Below, one piece after another: positions 1 through 5,883 of a stretch of DNA of 5,883 nt; position 1 is the first letter of the stretch, and each line of letters begins with the position of its first letter. Source of the DNA: Erysipelotrichaceae bacterium (GTDB lineage: Bacteria; Bacillota_I; Bacilli_A; Erysipelotrichales; Erysipelotrichaceae); assembly GCA_017614055.1 (NCBI GenBank), contig JAGACP010000115.1, positions 1-5,883 on the forward strand, given 5' to 3'. Under the pieces are notes generated by a model. That model was given only the letters and a program-made list of their open reading frames with translations, was not told the DNA's origin and made no database searches. The position numbers and the translations under genes were made by a program.

Positions 1-671
1 CCGAGTCTTGACGTATTGACCGTTCCCTCGATTTCCAGAACAGGTGCAGGGTCCGCATTGTCGCCGTAGCTTATGACATCATTGATGTCGAATCTGCTTC
101 CCCTGACTATCATCGCGCCGTCTCCGCTTCTGAATATGAACGGAGGCTCTACATCCCTGACCACTACGTTATAGACATCCGTTGATAAATTACCATATTC
201 ATCTTCCGCAAGAACATACACTTCATATGTCCCCGCCAGATCAGGCTTGCATTCCGTCTCGAGCCTCAGCGTGCCTTCATTGACGGACACGTTCTTTCTC
301 ATTTCCTCTTCGTTATAATCCTGACCGGGATCCATGTATACGGTCCTGTCGATGATCTTTATTACAGGAGGAGTCGTATCCTGTACCTCGTAGGAATAAA
401 CGACATTCCTTTCAAAGAAACCCTTCTTTACGGTATATGACGTACTGAAAACGCCTACCTCATCGGTATTCAGATACTCTGTTACCGGGATCACTTCCCC
501 GTTGGTCTTCACGACCATGTCCATGGCCTTGTATACTTCACCGCGTTCAAGTTTCTGATTTCCCGCAAACTCCACGGTCGGTCTCAGAAGATAAAACCAT
601 ACTGCAGCGCACACTGCAGCCGCCAGTGTCAGTCCCTTTAGGATCAACGATTTAAAGCCTGTTTCATTCAT
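1..671 (-). CDS. Membrane-anchored surface protein with Ig-like repeats (partial, C-terminus outside the window)
   Basis: The reading frame stays open from an ATG at 671 down to the left edge, giving 223 complete codons with no stop, so the gene is cut by the window. A short polar N-terminus is followed by one hydrophobic segment at about residues 9-29 (LILKGLTLAAAVCAAVWFYL), which reads as a signal anchor or uncleaved signal. The rest is extracellular-type, beta-rich sequence in repeated modules of about 75 residues. Module joins carry the signature V-x-D-x-x-PP at residues 96-102 (VQDTTPP) and 172-177 (RDVEPP), followed by a G-x-x-F/Y-D/N pattern, as in DUF5011/HYR-like bacterial Ig domains. 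Such modules often sit in front of a cell-wall hydrolase, adhesin or protease domain, but that part is not visible. The Shine-Dalgarno site is weak. The gap to the upstream tfoX stop is 37 bases, which suggests co-transcription. Surface location and module type are inferred from pattern; the function is unknown. Confidence 0.75.
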   Translation of the reverse strand, partial: MNETGFKSLILKGLTLAAAVCAAVWFYLLRPTVEFAGNQKLERGEVYKAMDMVVKTNGEVIPVTEYLNTDEVGVFSTSYTVKKGFFERNVVYSYEVQDTTPPVIKIIDRTVYMDPGQDYNEEEMRKNVSVNEGTLRLETECKPDLAGTYEVYVLAEDEYGNLSTDVYNVVVRDVEPPFIFRSGDGAMIVRGSRFDINDVISYGDNADPAPVLEIEGTVNTSRL

Positions 672-695
672 GATGTCTGTACTCTTGTCACCCTA

Positions 696-701
696 ATTAT
701 A
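696..701 (-). promoter_or_regulatory. Possible -10 box for the surface-protein gene
   Basis: A perfect TATAAT on the minus strand lies in the 37-base gap between tfoX and the surface-protein gene, 24 bases before its ATG. The hexamer 17 bases further upstream (TAAGAA) does not resemble a -35 box, so this may be a weak internal promoter or chance in an A+T-rich gap. Confidence 0.3.
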
Positions 702-708
702 TCTTAAT

Positions 709-1023
709 TCACTTCCTTTTCTTAGGTTCAGGAAGCTCGTCATACATCGCCGTGATCAAAGACTCCAGGAAAAAGCTGTCATCCAGATTCTCCACCAGAA
801 GCATCTCTTTCGCACCCTCATACGGCAGTTCCATCCTTGCGTCAGGCATCATCTCCTTTGCCGCCTCTACAGGCTTCACTAGGAACCTGTCGTCATAGAT
901 GCCGCCAATTATCTTCCCGCGGTAATAAATTATATACTCGCCCATCATCGGACGCCACGAGACATCATCAAGCCTCGAAAGCTGTTCCAGAATATAGTCA
1001 AGATAAGATTCGCTTGAAGCCAT
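709..1023 (-). CDS. TfoX/Sxy N-terminal-domain protein
   Basis: A small cytoplasmic protein of 104 residues that is almost entirely one TfoX N-terminal domain. Recognisable family features are the start MASSESYLDYILEQL, the core RPMMGEYIIYYRGK, then GGIYDDRFLVK, a PYEGAK turn and a basic C-terminal tail PEPKKRK. In gammaproteobacteria Sxy/TfoX is a competence regulator with a second, C-terminal domain. Here that domain is absent, as in many Bacillota one-domain members whose role is not established, so I would not infer competence. Two ATGs lie six bases apart, at 1029 and 1023. The Shine-Dalgarno GGAGG at 1032-1036 is only 2 bases from the first but 8 bases from the second, so 1023 is chosen. 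A strong promoter lies just upstream, and the surface-protein gene follows after 37 bases. The family call is confident; the cellular role is open. Confidence 0.88.
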   Translation of the reverse strand: MASSESYLDYILEQLSRLDDVSWRPMMGEYIIYYRGKIIGGIYDDRFLVKPVEAAKEMMPDARMELPYEGAKEMLLVENLDDSFFLESLITAMYDELPEPKKRK

Positions 1024-1031
1024 TGCCATTT

Positions 1032-1036
1032 CCTCC
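1032..1036 (-). promoter_or_regulatory. Shine-Dalgarno site deciding the tfoX start
   Basis: GGAGG on the minus strand. Spacing is 8 bases to the ATG at 1023 and 2 bases to the ATG at 1029, which favours the downstream start. Confidence 0.75.
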
Positions 1037-1058
1037 GGATCATCAACTCTACTCTGTC

Positions 1059-1087
1059 ATTGTATTACATAGCAGTGCCGTTCTCAA
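1059..1087 (-). promoter_or_regulatory. Sigma-A-type promoter of tfoX
   Basis: On the minus strand a -35 box TTGAGA (1082-1087) and a -10 box TACAAT (1059-1064) are separated by exactly 17 bases. Each hexamer matches the consensus at five of six positions. Transcription should start near 1052, giving a leader of about 28 bases that holds the GGAGG site. This is one of the best-formed promoters in the window. Confidence 0.65.
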
Positions 1088-1116
1088 ATCGACGAAAACG
1101 GGAACGGACAGGTTTA

Positions 1117-1145
1117 TTCCCAGCAGGCATGTTCCATGTTAGAAT
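1117..1145 (+). promoter_or_regulatory. Probable promoter of the EamA transporter gene
   Basis: TTCCCA (1117-1122) and TAGAAT (1140-1145) are 17 bases apart on the plus strand. The -10 box matches consensus at five of six positions and the -35 at four. The start point would be near 1152, about 24 bases before the GTG. It is divergent from the tfoX promoter, with 29 bases between the two -35 boxes. No repeated operator-like motif stands out between them. Confidence 0.45.
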
Positions 1146-1175
1146 AATGCCGTTGAACATCCTGAAAGGAATACC

Positions 1176-2018
1176 GTGAACAGAGAGAACAAAGGTTTAT
1201 GGCTTGTTTTGCTGGGAGCGATCGCCTTTTCGCTGGGCGGACTTTTCGTCAAGCTCATCCCGTGGATCCCGATCTCGACCAACGCAGGCAGATGCATCTT
1301 CTCTTCACTCATGATATTCCTCTACATACGCATCTCAGGACATCATATAGTGATCAATAAAACAGTCATCCTGGGAGCGATCTTCGTAGCGGCCATGCTG
1401 GTATGCTACGTGGCTTCGATGAAGATGACCAGTGCCGCTTCAGCGATAGTGCTGGAATATACGGCTCCCGTTTTCATCATCCTGTTTGAAGCGATCCTGT
1501 TCAGGAAGAGACCGACGAAACTTGATCTGATCGTCTGTGCGGTCGTATTCTGCGGGATCGTTCTTGTCGTAAGCGGAGGTTCTCAGAACAGGACTTTTGC
1601 AGGCGATATGATCGCACTGCTGTCAGGCGTCTTCTATGCACTGACGATCATGCTGAACGACTTCGAAAAAGGAGATTCCCTGTCATCCGTTCTGTTCGGG
1701 CACATGCTGACAGTGCTGATCGGGATACCTTTCATAATGAAAGAAACAGATTTCAGCGCACATACGCTACTGCTGGTAGCGGCTTTGGGTATCTTCCAGG
1801 CCGGAGCGGGATATACTCTTCTGACGGTAGGTCTCAAGCACTGCGATGCTCTTTCGGGTTCGCTCGTCGCCAGTATCGAACCGGTGCTCAATCCCATTCT
1901 GGTGGCATTGTTCTACGGGGAATATGTTTCATATAAAGCCATCATCGGCGCAGTCATCGTCATCGGTACGATCTGTCTTTACAACATCATACGAATGAAA
2001 AAGGAAACGCGAAATTAA
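1176..2018 (+). CDS. EamA/DMT-superfamily transporter
   Basis: A 280-residue inner-membrane protein with ten predicted helices, at about residues 8-27, 35-52, 65-82, 88-109, 115-133, 143-160, 169-188, 197-215, 226-247 and 253-272. This is the usual two-times-five-helix EamA (RhaT/YdcZ-like drug/metabolite transporter) fold, of typical length. The fourth helix of each half carries the family signature: SAIVLEYTAPVFIILFEAI in the first half and SIEPVLNPILVALFYGEY in the second. The C-terminus is short and basic. The start is a GTG at 1176 with AAAGGA ending 5 bases upstream; an ATG at 1147 is out of frame and ends at once. It is the only plus-strand gene and is probably transcribed alone. Family members export or import amino acids, nucleotides or other metabolites, and the substrate cannot be read from sequence. 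No good plus-strand terminator follows it. Confidence 0.9.
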   Translation: MNRENKGLWLVLLGAIAFSLGGLFVKLIPWIPISTNAGRCIFSSLMIFLYIRISGHHIVINKTVILGAIFVAAMLVCYVASMKMTSAASAIVLEYTAPVFIILFEAILFRKRPTKLDLIVCAVVFCGIVLVVSGGSQNRTFAGDMIALLSGVFYALTIMLNDFEKGDSLSSVLFGHMLTVLIGIPFIMKETDFSAHTLLLVAALGIFQAGAGYTLLTVGLKHCDALSGSLVASIEPVLNPILVALFYGEYVSYKAIIGAVIVIGTICLYNIIRMKKETRN

Positions 2019-2022
2019 TAAT

Positions 2023-2054
2023 AAAAAAGATACCGTGCCTTCCTGCACGGTATC
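2023..2054 (-). terminator. Intrinsic terminator of tRNA-Ala
   Basis: A perfect 10-bp stem (GATACCGTGC pairing with GCACGGTATC) with a 6-base loop at 2029-2054 is followed, on the minus strand only, by six T residues at 2023-2028. It begins 12 bases after the tRNA 3' end. Read on the plus strand the stem is followed by CTGATATCT with no U-tract, so it should stop the transporter transcript poorly. Confidence 0.85.
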
Positions 2055-2066
2055 CTGATATCTGGA

Positions 2067-2142
2067 TGGTGGAGTGTACGGGACTCGAACCCGTGACCTC
2101 ATCGCTGCCAGCGATACGCGCTCCCAGCTGCGCTAACACCCC
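2067..2142 (-). tRNA. tRNA-Ala (anticodon GGC)
   Basis: A complete 76-base cloverleaf including an encoded CCA (2067-2069). On the minus strand the acceptor GGGGTGT pairs with ACACTCC and contains the G3-U70 wobble pair, the alanine identity element recognised by alanyl-tRNA synthetase. The D stem is GCGC/GCGC. The anticodon stem TATCG/CGATG closes a loop CTGGCAG, which puts GGC at positions 34-36 and reads GCC (and GCU by wobble). The T stem ACGGG/CCCGT encloses TTCGAGT. The gene stands alone with its own promoter and terminator, convergent with the transporter gene. All helices pair without mismatch apart from ordinary G-U pairs, so it should be functional. Confidence 0.97.
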
Positions 2143-2153
2143 ATGCGTAATAT

Positions 2154-2182
2154 ATTATATCAAAAAAGAATGGCGATGCCAT
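2154..2182 (-). promoter_or_regulatory. Promoter of tRNA-Ala, overlapping the upstream gene's terminator
   Basis: A perfect TATAAT (2154-2159) lies 11 bases before the tRNA 5' end on the minus strand. Seventeen bases further upstream is ATGGCA (2177-2182), four of six matches to TTGACA. This -35 candidate lies inside the hairpin of the terminator at 2162-2188. Initiation near 2147 would leave a leader of about 5 bases. Confidence 0.6.
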
Positions 2183-2188
2183 TCTTTT
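2162..2188 (-). terminator. Intrinsic terminator of the seven-helix membrane protein gene
   Basis: An 11-bp perfect inverted repeat (AAAAGAATGGC and GCCATTCTTTT) with a 3-base loop is read on the minus strand as a stem running into TTTTTT (2162-2167). Its first bases overlap the TAA stop codon (2187-2189) of the gene it ends. Confidence 0.85.
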
Positions 2189-2873
2189 AAGATTCTTTCC
2201 TCATGTATCTGTACAGGAAGTACACCATAGCGGCTTCACCGTACATCGATATATAGAACATCAGACTCAGTTTCTTGTCTCCTCCGGGATCCTTTCCCAG
2301 GAAGATGCCGACCATCGTGAACGCCAGCATAAGGAATCCCGCCAGGAACATGTGAGGATTCTTCTTCTTTATCATCAGATAAATGCCCACGCCGATGATG
2401 AAGAAATCAGGCACGATGTTGAGAGCCTGTATAAGTCCGTTCACCCATCCAGGTGTCTCGGCAGCCTGGGCGTAACGGTTAACGCCGAAGGCTATAGGTT
2501 CCATCGCCACGTTCAAAGACGCATAGAAGCCTCCCACCATCAGCAGTATCGTGATGATCCAGACGATCCTGATGATCGCCTTGTTCTTGGTGAGCGCATA
2601 GAAGCACAGCGGGAACAGCAGCGGTATCAGCGCGAAATGCAGGACATACCTGTATCTGCTGAGACCCTCCAGAAGAGATCCGAAAGGAAGTACGGAACCA
2701 AGAGCCAGTATCAGCGCATCATAGAAAAGACCGACGCATATGATACCCGTAAGCAGCGGGACCGGGTCTTTCTTCTTCCTGTACTGCAGGAACATCGCCG
2801 CAATTGAAACAAGCTCCAGGATCGCCATTATCCACAGGACTGGTGCCATCGTATCTATCAATATCTGTCTCAT
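2187..2873 (-). CDS. Seven-helix integral membrane protein of unknown function
   Basis: A 228-residue protein that I cannot assign to a named family. From the ATG at 2873, hydrophobic segments lie at about residues 11-31, 39-63, 77-94, 100-121, 149-168, 174-193 and 204-222: seven helices, with positively charged patches RKKK after the first, KNK after the third and KKK after the fifth, and a basic end (RYMRKES). No soluble domain, nucleotide site or metal motif is visible. The region between helices 4 and 5 holds a polar loop of about 25 residues. The frame extends upstream to a TTG at 2927, but that codon lies in the U-tract of the plsY terminator and upstream of a TATAAT box, so the ATG is preferred. 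An internal ATG eight codons further in is possible. The gene seems to be transcribed alone, with its own promoter region and terminator. Confidence 0.7.
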   Translation of the reverse strand: MRQILIDTMAPVLWIMAILELVSIAAMFLQYRKKKDPVPLLTGIICVGLFYDALILALGSVLPFGSLLEGLSRYRYVLHFALIPLLFPLCFYALTKNKAIIRIVWIITILLMVGGFYASLNVAMEPIAFGVNRYAQAAETPGWVNGLIQALNIVPDFFIIGVGIYLMIKKKNPHMFLAGFLMLAFTMVGIFLGKDPGGDKKLSLMFYISMYGEAAMVYFLYRYMRKES

Positions 2874-2884
2874 ATGACCACACC

Positions 2885-2900
2885 GATATCCGAAGATATC
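2885..2900 (-). promoter_or_regulatory. cUUCGg hairpin in the leader between Shine-Dalgarno and start codon
   Basis: On the minus strand the bases GATATC-TTCG-GATATC form a perfect 6-bp stem with a UUCG tetraloop closed by C-G, the exceptionally stable tetraloop class. The Shine-Dalgarno-like GAAAGG (2901-2906) abuts the 5' side. The ATG at 2873 is 27 bases away in linear sequence but only 11 unpaired bases beyond the hairpin. The structure is seen in the sequence; its regulatory role is inferred. Confidence 0.5.
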
Positions 2901-2915
2901 CCTTTCTATATCACT

Positions 2916-2921
2916 ATTATA
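2916..2921 (-). promoter_or_regulatory. Probable -10 box for the seven-helix membrane protein gene
   Basis: A perfect TATAAT directly follows the U-tract of the plsY terminator. The hexamer at 17-base spacing (GACCTG) is poor. A better -35-like CTGACA (five of six) lies in the terminator stem, but only 14 bases away. A weaker -10 (AATAGT) would sit at 17 bases from that CTGACA. A promoter is likely here, but the exact boxes are uncertain. Confidence 0.45.
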
Positions 2922-2947
2922 AAACAAAAGGGACCTGTCAGGTCCCT
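2920..2947 (-). terminator. Intrinsic terminator of the bgl-prsW-plsY operon
   Basis: An 8-bp perfect stem (AGGGACCT and AGGTCCCT) with a 3-base loop lies at 2929-2947. On the minus strand it runs into TTTGTTTT. It begins 26 bases after the plsY stop codon. Confidence 0.85.
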
Positions 2948-2973
2948 GTCATATATAAGATATCCGTCAGTTT

Positions 2974-3579
2974 CTACGCTTTCTTTTTCTTCTCTCTCAG
3001 GCCTATCTCTTCGTGGCTGATAATCCTTTTTATATTGATGCGGTGCTTGTAGAGCATAAGCAGCGCGACGGCCACGAGGATGGCGATGATGCCGATGCTG
3101 GCCTTGTTGAAGATGTAGTACAGCGGTACCACCGTTATGACGGAAAAAGTTCCGATGACGATGTAGTTGGTTACGTAGGTGACGATGGCGGTAAGAGCCA
3201 TTACTGCCAGAGCCAGTTTCCAGTTTATCGCTATGACCATGCCCAGATAGGAAGCGAAACCCTTTCCTCCCCTGAAACCCATGTAGAACGGGAAGATGTG
3301 TCCGACGATGGTCATCGCGCCCGCAAGGAACGGTATGATCTCGTCGTCAGGGAAAAGATAGCTGCAGAGTCTGACGGCGATGATCGCCTTCAGCATGTCG
3401 ACAAGCGCCGTGAGTATCCCGGCCCACCAGCCGAAATTGACCTTCATGTTGCTTGCGCCGGCATTTCTGCTTCCTCTTTCGCGGATGTCGAAACCGTTCG
3501 CCTTGGCGATGAAGTAAGCGATGTTGAAACTGCCTAACAGATAAGAAATGATGGATGTGTAGATGTAGTTCATAAACAT
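2974..3579 (-). CDS. plsY: Glycerol-3-phosphate acyltransferase PlsY
   Basis: An integral membrane enzyme that transfers an acyl group from acyl-phosphate to glycerol 3-phosphate, giving lysophosphatidic acid, the first membrane step of phospholipid synthesis in most Bacillota. It has 201 residues, a normal length. The start SIISYLLGSFNIAYFIAK is typical. Motif 1 is GSRNAGASN (36-44) and keeps the essential serine S37. Motif 2 is GHIFP...FRGGKG (93-107), the phosphate-binding glycine loop. Motif 3 is KHRINIKRIISHEE (178-191), with the conserved H179, N182 and E191. Motif 1 departs from the usual GSGNxGATNxxR: the glycine at its third position is R38 and the usual arginine three residues after the asparagine is V47. 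Of the possible starts, TTG at 3588 is only 2 bases from the GAAAGG site, ATG at 3579 is 11 bases from it and ATG at 3573 is 17; 3579 is preferred. It follows prsW after 34 bases and is the last gene of the operon. Confidence 0.93.
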   Translation of the reverse strand: MFMNYIYTSIISYLLGSFNIAYFIAKANGFDIRERGSRNAGASNMKVNFGWWAGILTALVDMLKAIIAVRLCSYLFPDDEIIPFLAGAMTIVGHIFPFYMGFRGGKGFASYLGMVIAINWKLALAVMALTAIVTYVTNYIVIGTFSVITVVPLYYIFNKASIGIIAILVAVALLMLYKHRINIKRIISHEEIGLREKKKKA

Positions 3580-3613
3580 ATTATACAAGACCTTTCATGC
3601 CGATGACAGACGA

Positions 3614-4318
3614 TCAGACCGGCTCAGTATATTCAGGATCGTCCTTATGTTTCCTGACAAAAAGTATAAGCTTTATCAGAACGACCACCTCGATGGCGAT
3701 CAGGATGAACGGTACGAAGACGAGATTATCGTTGATGGCCAGAAACTCCTCCGACAGAGACAGGTCATACAGTCCGTGCAGGAAGAATGGCAGCAGGAAA
3801 CCTGTCCAGGCATCCGTTCTGTTTCCCGTACGATAGGATCTGCCGATGAAGTATCCCATCATCATTCCATATGAAGGATGCCCCATCGTTATGCCTTTGA
3901 CCAGCAGCTGACCCATGCTGGATGTAAACGCCTGAGTTACCGTCTCGATGATCTGGAAACCGATGCCGACGATGCCGAAATAGGCTATGCAGTCCATCCA
4001 TGATATCTGTCCGCAGTCCTTCGTGATGACGCGTCTGACGTGCAGGAACTTGACCAGTTCCTCGACGAACGCATATATCACGAAAGTCCTGAAGATCTTC
4101 TGTAAGAGCGGCGATACGTCAAGATCCAGCGCGTTCCAGGCTATGACCAATATCAGATCAAGGATGAACACGCCGATACAGCACAGTATGCCTCTGATCA
4201 GGATGTTCCTGCAGTTTTTTGTGTATTCGCCGTCTTCCTTTTTCAGATCGCGCAGATACTTGTAAAGCAGCAGCGAAGGGATCAGACTGGCGATTATGGC
4301 TATGACTAATACCAACAT
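3614..4318 (-). CDS. PrsW-family intramembrane metalloprotease
   Basis: A 234-residue multi-helix membrane protein of the PrsW/CPBP-like (ABI-related) protease group. All four signature elements are present in order: EEXXK as EELVK at 86-90, FXXXE as FQIIE at 121-125, HXXXG as HPSYG at 147-151 and HXXXD as HGLYD at 181-185. The glutamates and histidines are the expected zinc ligands and catalytic residues, so the active site looks intact. Hydrophobic stretches lie at about 2-19, 40-61, 76-92, 110-128, 144-160, 172-187 and 198-222. In Bacillus subtilis PrsW cuts the anti-sigma factor RsiW. No sigma or anti-sigma gene is visible here, so the substrate is unknown and I give no gene symbol. AAGAGG sits 9 bases before the ATG. 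The gene starts 33 bases after the glycosidase stop and precedes plsY, inside the operon. Confidence 0.88.
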   Translation of the reverse strand: MLVLVIAIIASLIPSLLLYKYLRDLKKEDGEYTKNCRNILIRGILCCIGVFILDLILVIAWNALDLDVSPLLQKIFRTFVIYAFVEELVKFLHVRRVITKDCGQISWMDCIAYFGIVGIGFQIIETVTQAFTSSMGQLLVKGITMGHPSYGMMMGYFIGRSYRTGNRTDAWTGFLLPFFLHGLYDLSLSEEFLAINDNLVFVPFILIAIEVVVLIKLILFVRKHKDDPEYTEPV

Positions 4319-4351
4319 ATTTTATTACCTCTTTACTTGTGCAGCAGAGAC

Positions 4352-5821
<1,470 letters not shown>

Positions 5822-5857
5822 CTATCTGTTATTGCCTATATATCTATCTACATCTCT

Positions 5858-5863
5858 ATTATA
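5858..5863 (-). promoter_or_regulatory. -10 box of the bgl-prsW-plsY operon
   Basis: A perfect TATAAT on the minus strand, preceded directly by TG, lies 45 bases upstream of the glycosidase ATG. Transcription would start near 5851, giving a leader of about 38 bases. The -35 position falls at or beyond the window edge (5881 onward), so it cannot be read. No RAT-type antiterminator hairpin or clear cre operator is visible in the 20 bases upstream of the box. Confidence 0.5.
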
Positions 5864-5883
5864 CAGAAACAGGACCATCAAGG

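Noticed and set aside
837..1142. A 101-codon plus-strand frame overlapping tfoX and the divergent promoters
   Set aside because: It runs antisense through tfoX and across both promoters, has no family resemblance and no convincing ribosome site.
2352..2807. A 151-codon plus-strand frame opposite the seven-helix protein gene
   Set aside because: The opposite strand has a clear seven-helix hydrophobic pattern with promoter and terminator. This frame gives a charged, repetitive product with no support.
2874..2927. N-terminal extension of the seven-helix protein from a TTG at 2927
   Set aside because: The TTG lies in the U-tract of the plsY terminator and upstream of the likely TATAAT box, and no Shine-Dalgarno precedes it. 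The extra 18 residues are hydrophilic and cover the leader hairpin.
3013..3537. A 174-codon plus-strand frame opposite plsY
   Set aside because: The product is a low-complexity run rich in Asp, Val, Tyr and His, typical of the complement of a membrane protein gene, and the plsY motifs on the other strand are unambiguous.
3580..3585. TATAAT immediately before the plsY ATG, suggesting a leaderless internal promoter
   Set aside because: There is no -35-like hexamer at 15-19 bases, and a start point would fall inside the coding sequence. A Shine-Dalgarno-like GAAAGG upstream points to ordinary translation from the operon mRNA.

Overview
The window looks like chromosomal DNA from an anaerobic-type, mid-G+C Bacillota (Clostridia or Erysipelotrichia-like). 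The reasons are the gene families (a 6-phospho-glycosidase of glycoside hydrolase family 1, PlsY, a PrsW-type protease, a one-domain TfoX protein), purine-rich Shine-Dalgarno sites, sigma-A-like promoters with TATAAT boxes, compact U-tract terminators and a tRNA gene with encoded CCA. I cannot name a genus from the sequence alone. There is no transposase, phage gene, CRISPR array or toxin-antitoxin pair, and I see no clear candidate for a new defence or mobile system.

Layout, left to right. (1) Positions 1-671, minus strand: the N-terminal part of a membrane-anchored surface protein with repeated bacterial Ig-like modules, cut by the window edge. (2) 709-1023, minus: a TfoX N-terminal-domain protein that probably heads a two-gene unit with the surface protein. 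(3) 1024-1175: a divergent intergenic region with a good minus-strand promoter for tfoX and a weaker plus-strand promoter. (4) 1176-2018, plus: an EamA/DMT-family transporter, the only plus-strand gene. (5) 2023-2182: a one-gene tRNA-Ala(GGC) unit on the minus strand with its own promoter and terminator, convergent with the transporter. (6) 2187-2873, minus: a seven-helix membrane protein of unknown function with its own promoter region, a UUCG hairpin in the leader and a terminator. (7) 2920-5863, minus: an apparent three-gene operon, promoter > 6-phospho-beta-glucosidase > PrsW-family protease > plsY > terminator, with gaps of 33 and 34 bases.

The genes do not form one pathway. The glycosidase cleaves phosphorylated beta-glucosides delivered by a phosphotransferase system that is not visible here. 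PlsY makes lysophosphatidic acid for membrane lipid. The PrsW-like protein has the complete metal-site motif set of an intramembrane protease. Their shared transcription is the most unusual piece of gene organisation here.

The most interesting details are small. PlsY lacks the conserved arginine at its usual place in motif 1. A cUUCGg hairpin sits between a Shine-Dalgarno site and its start codon. At two places a promoter lies directly on, or within, the terminator of the gene upstream. No stretch longer than 300 bases lacks a gene.
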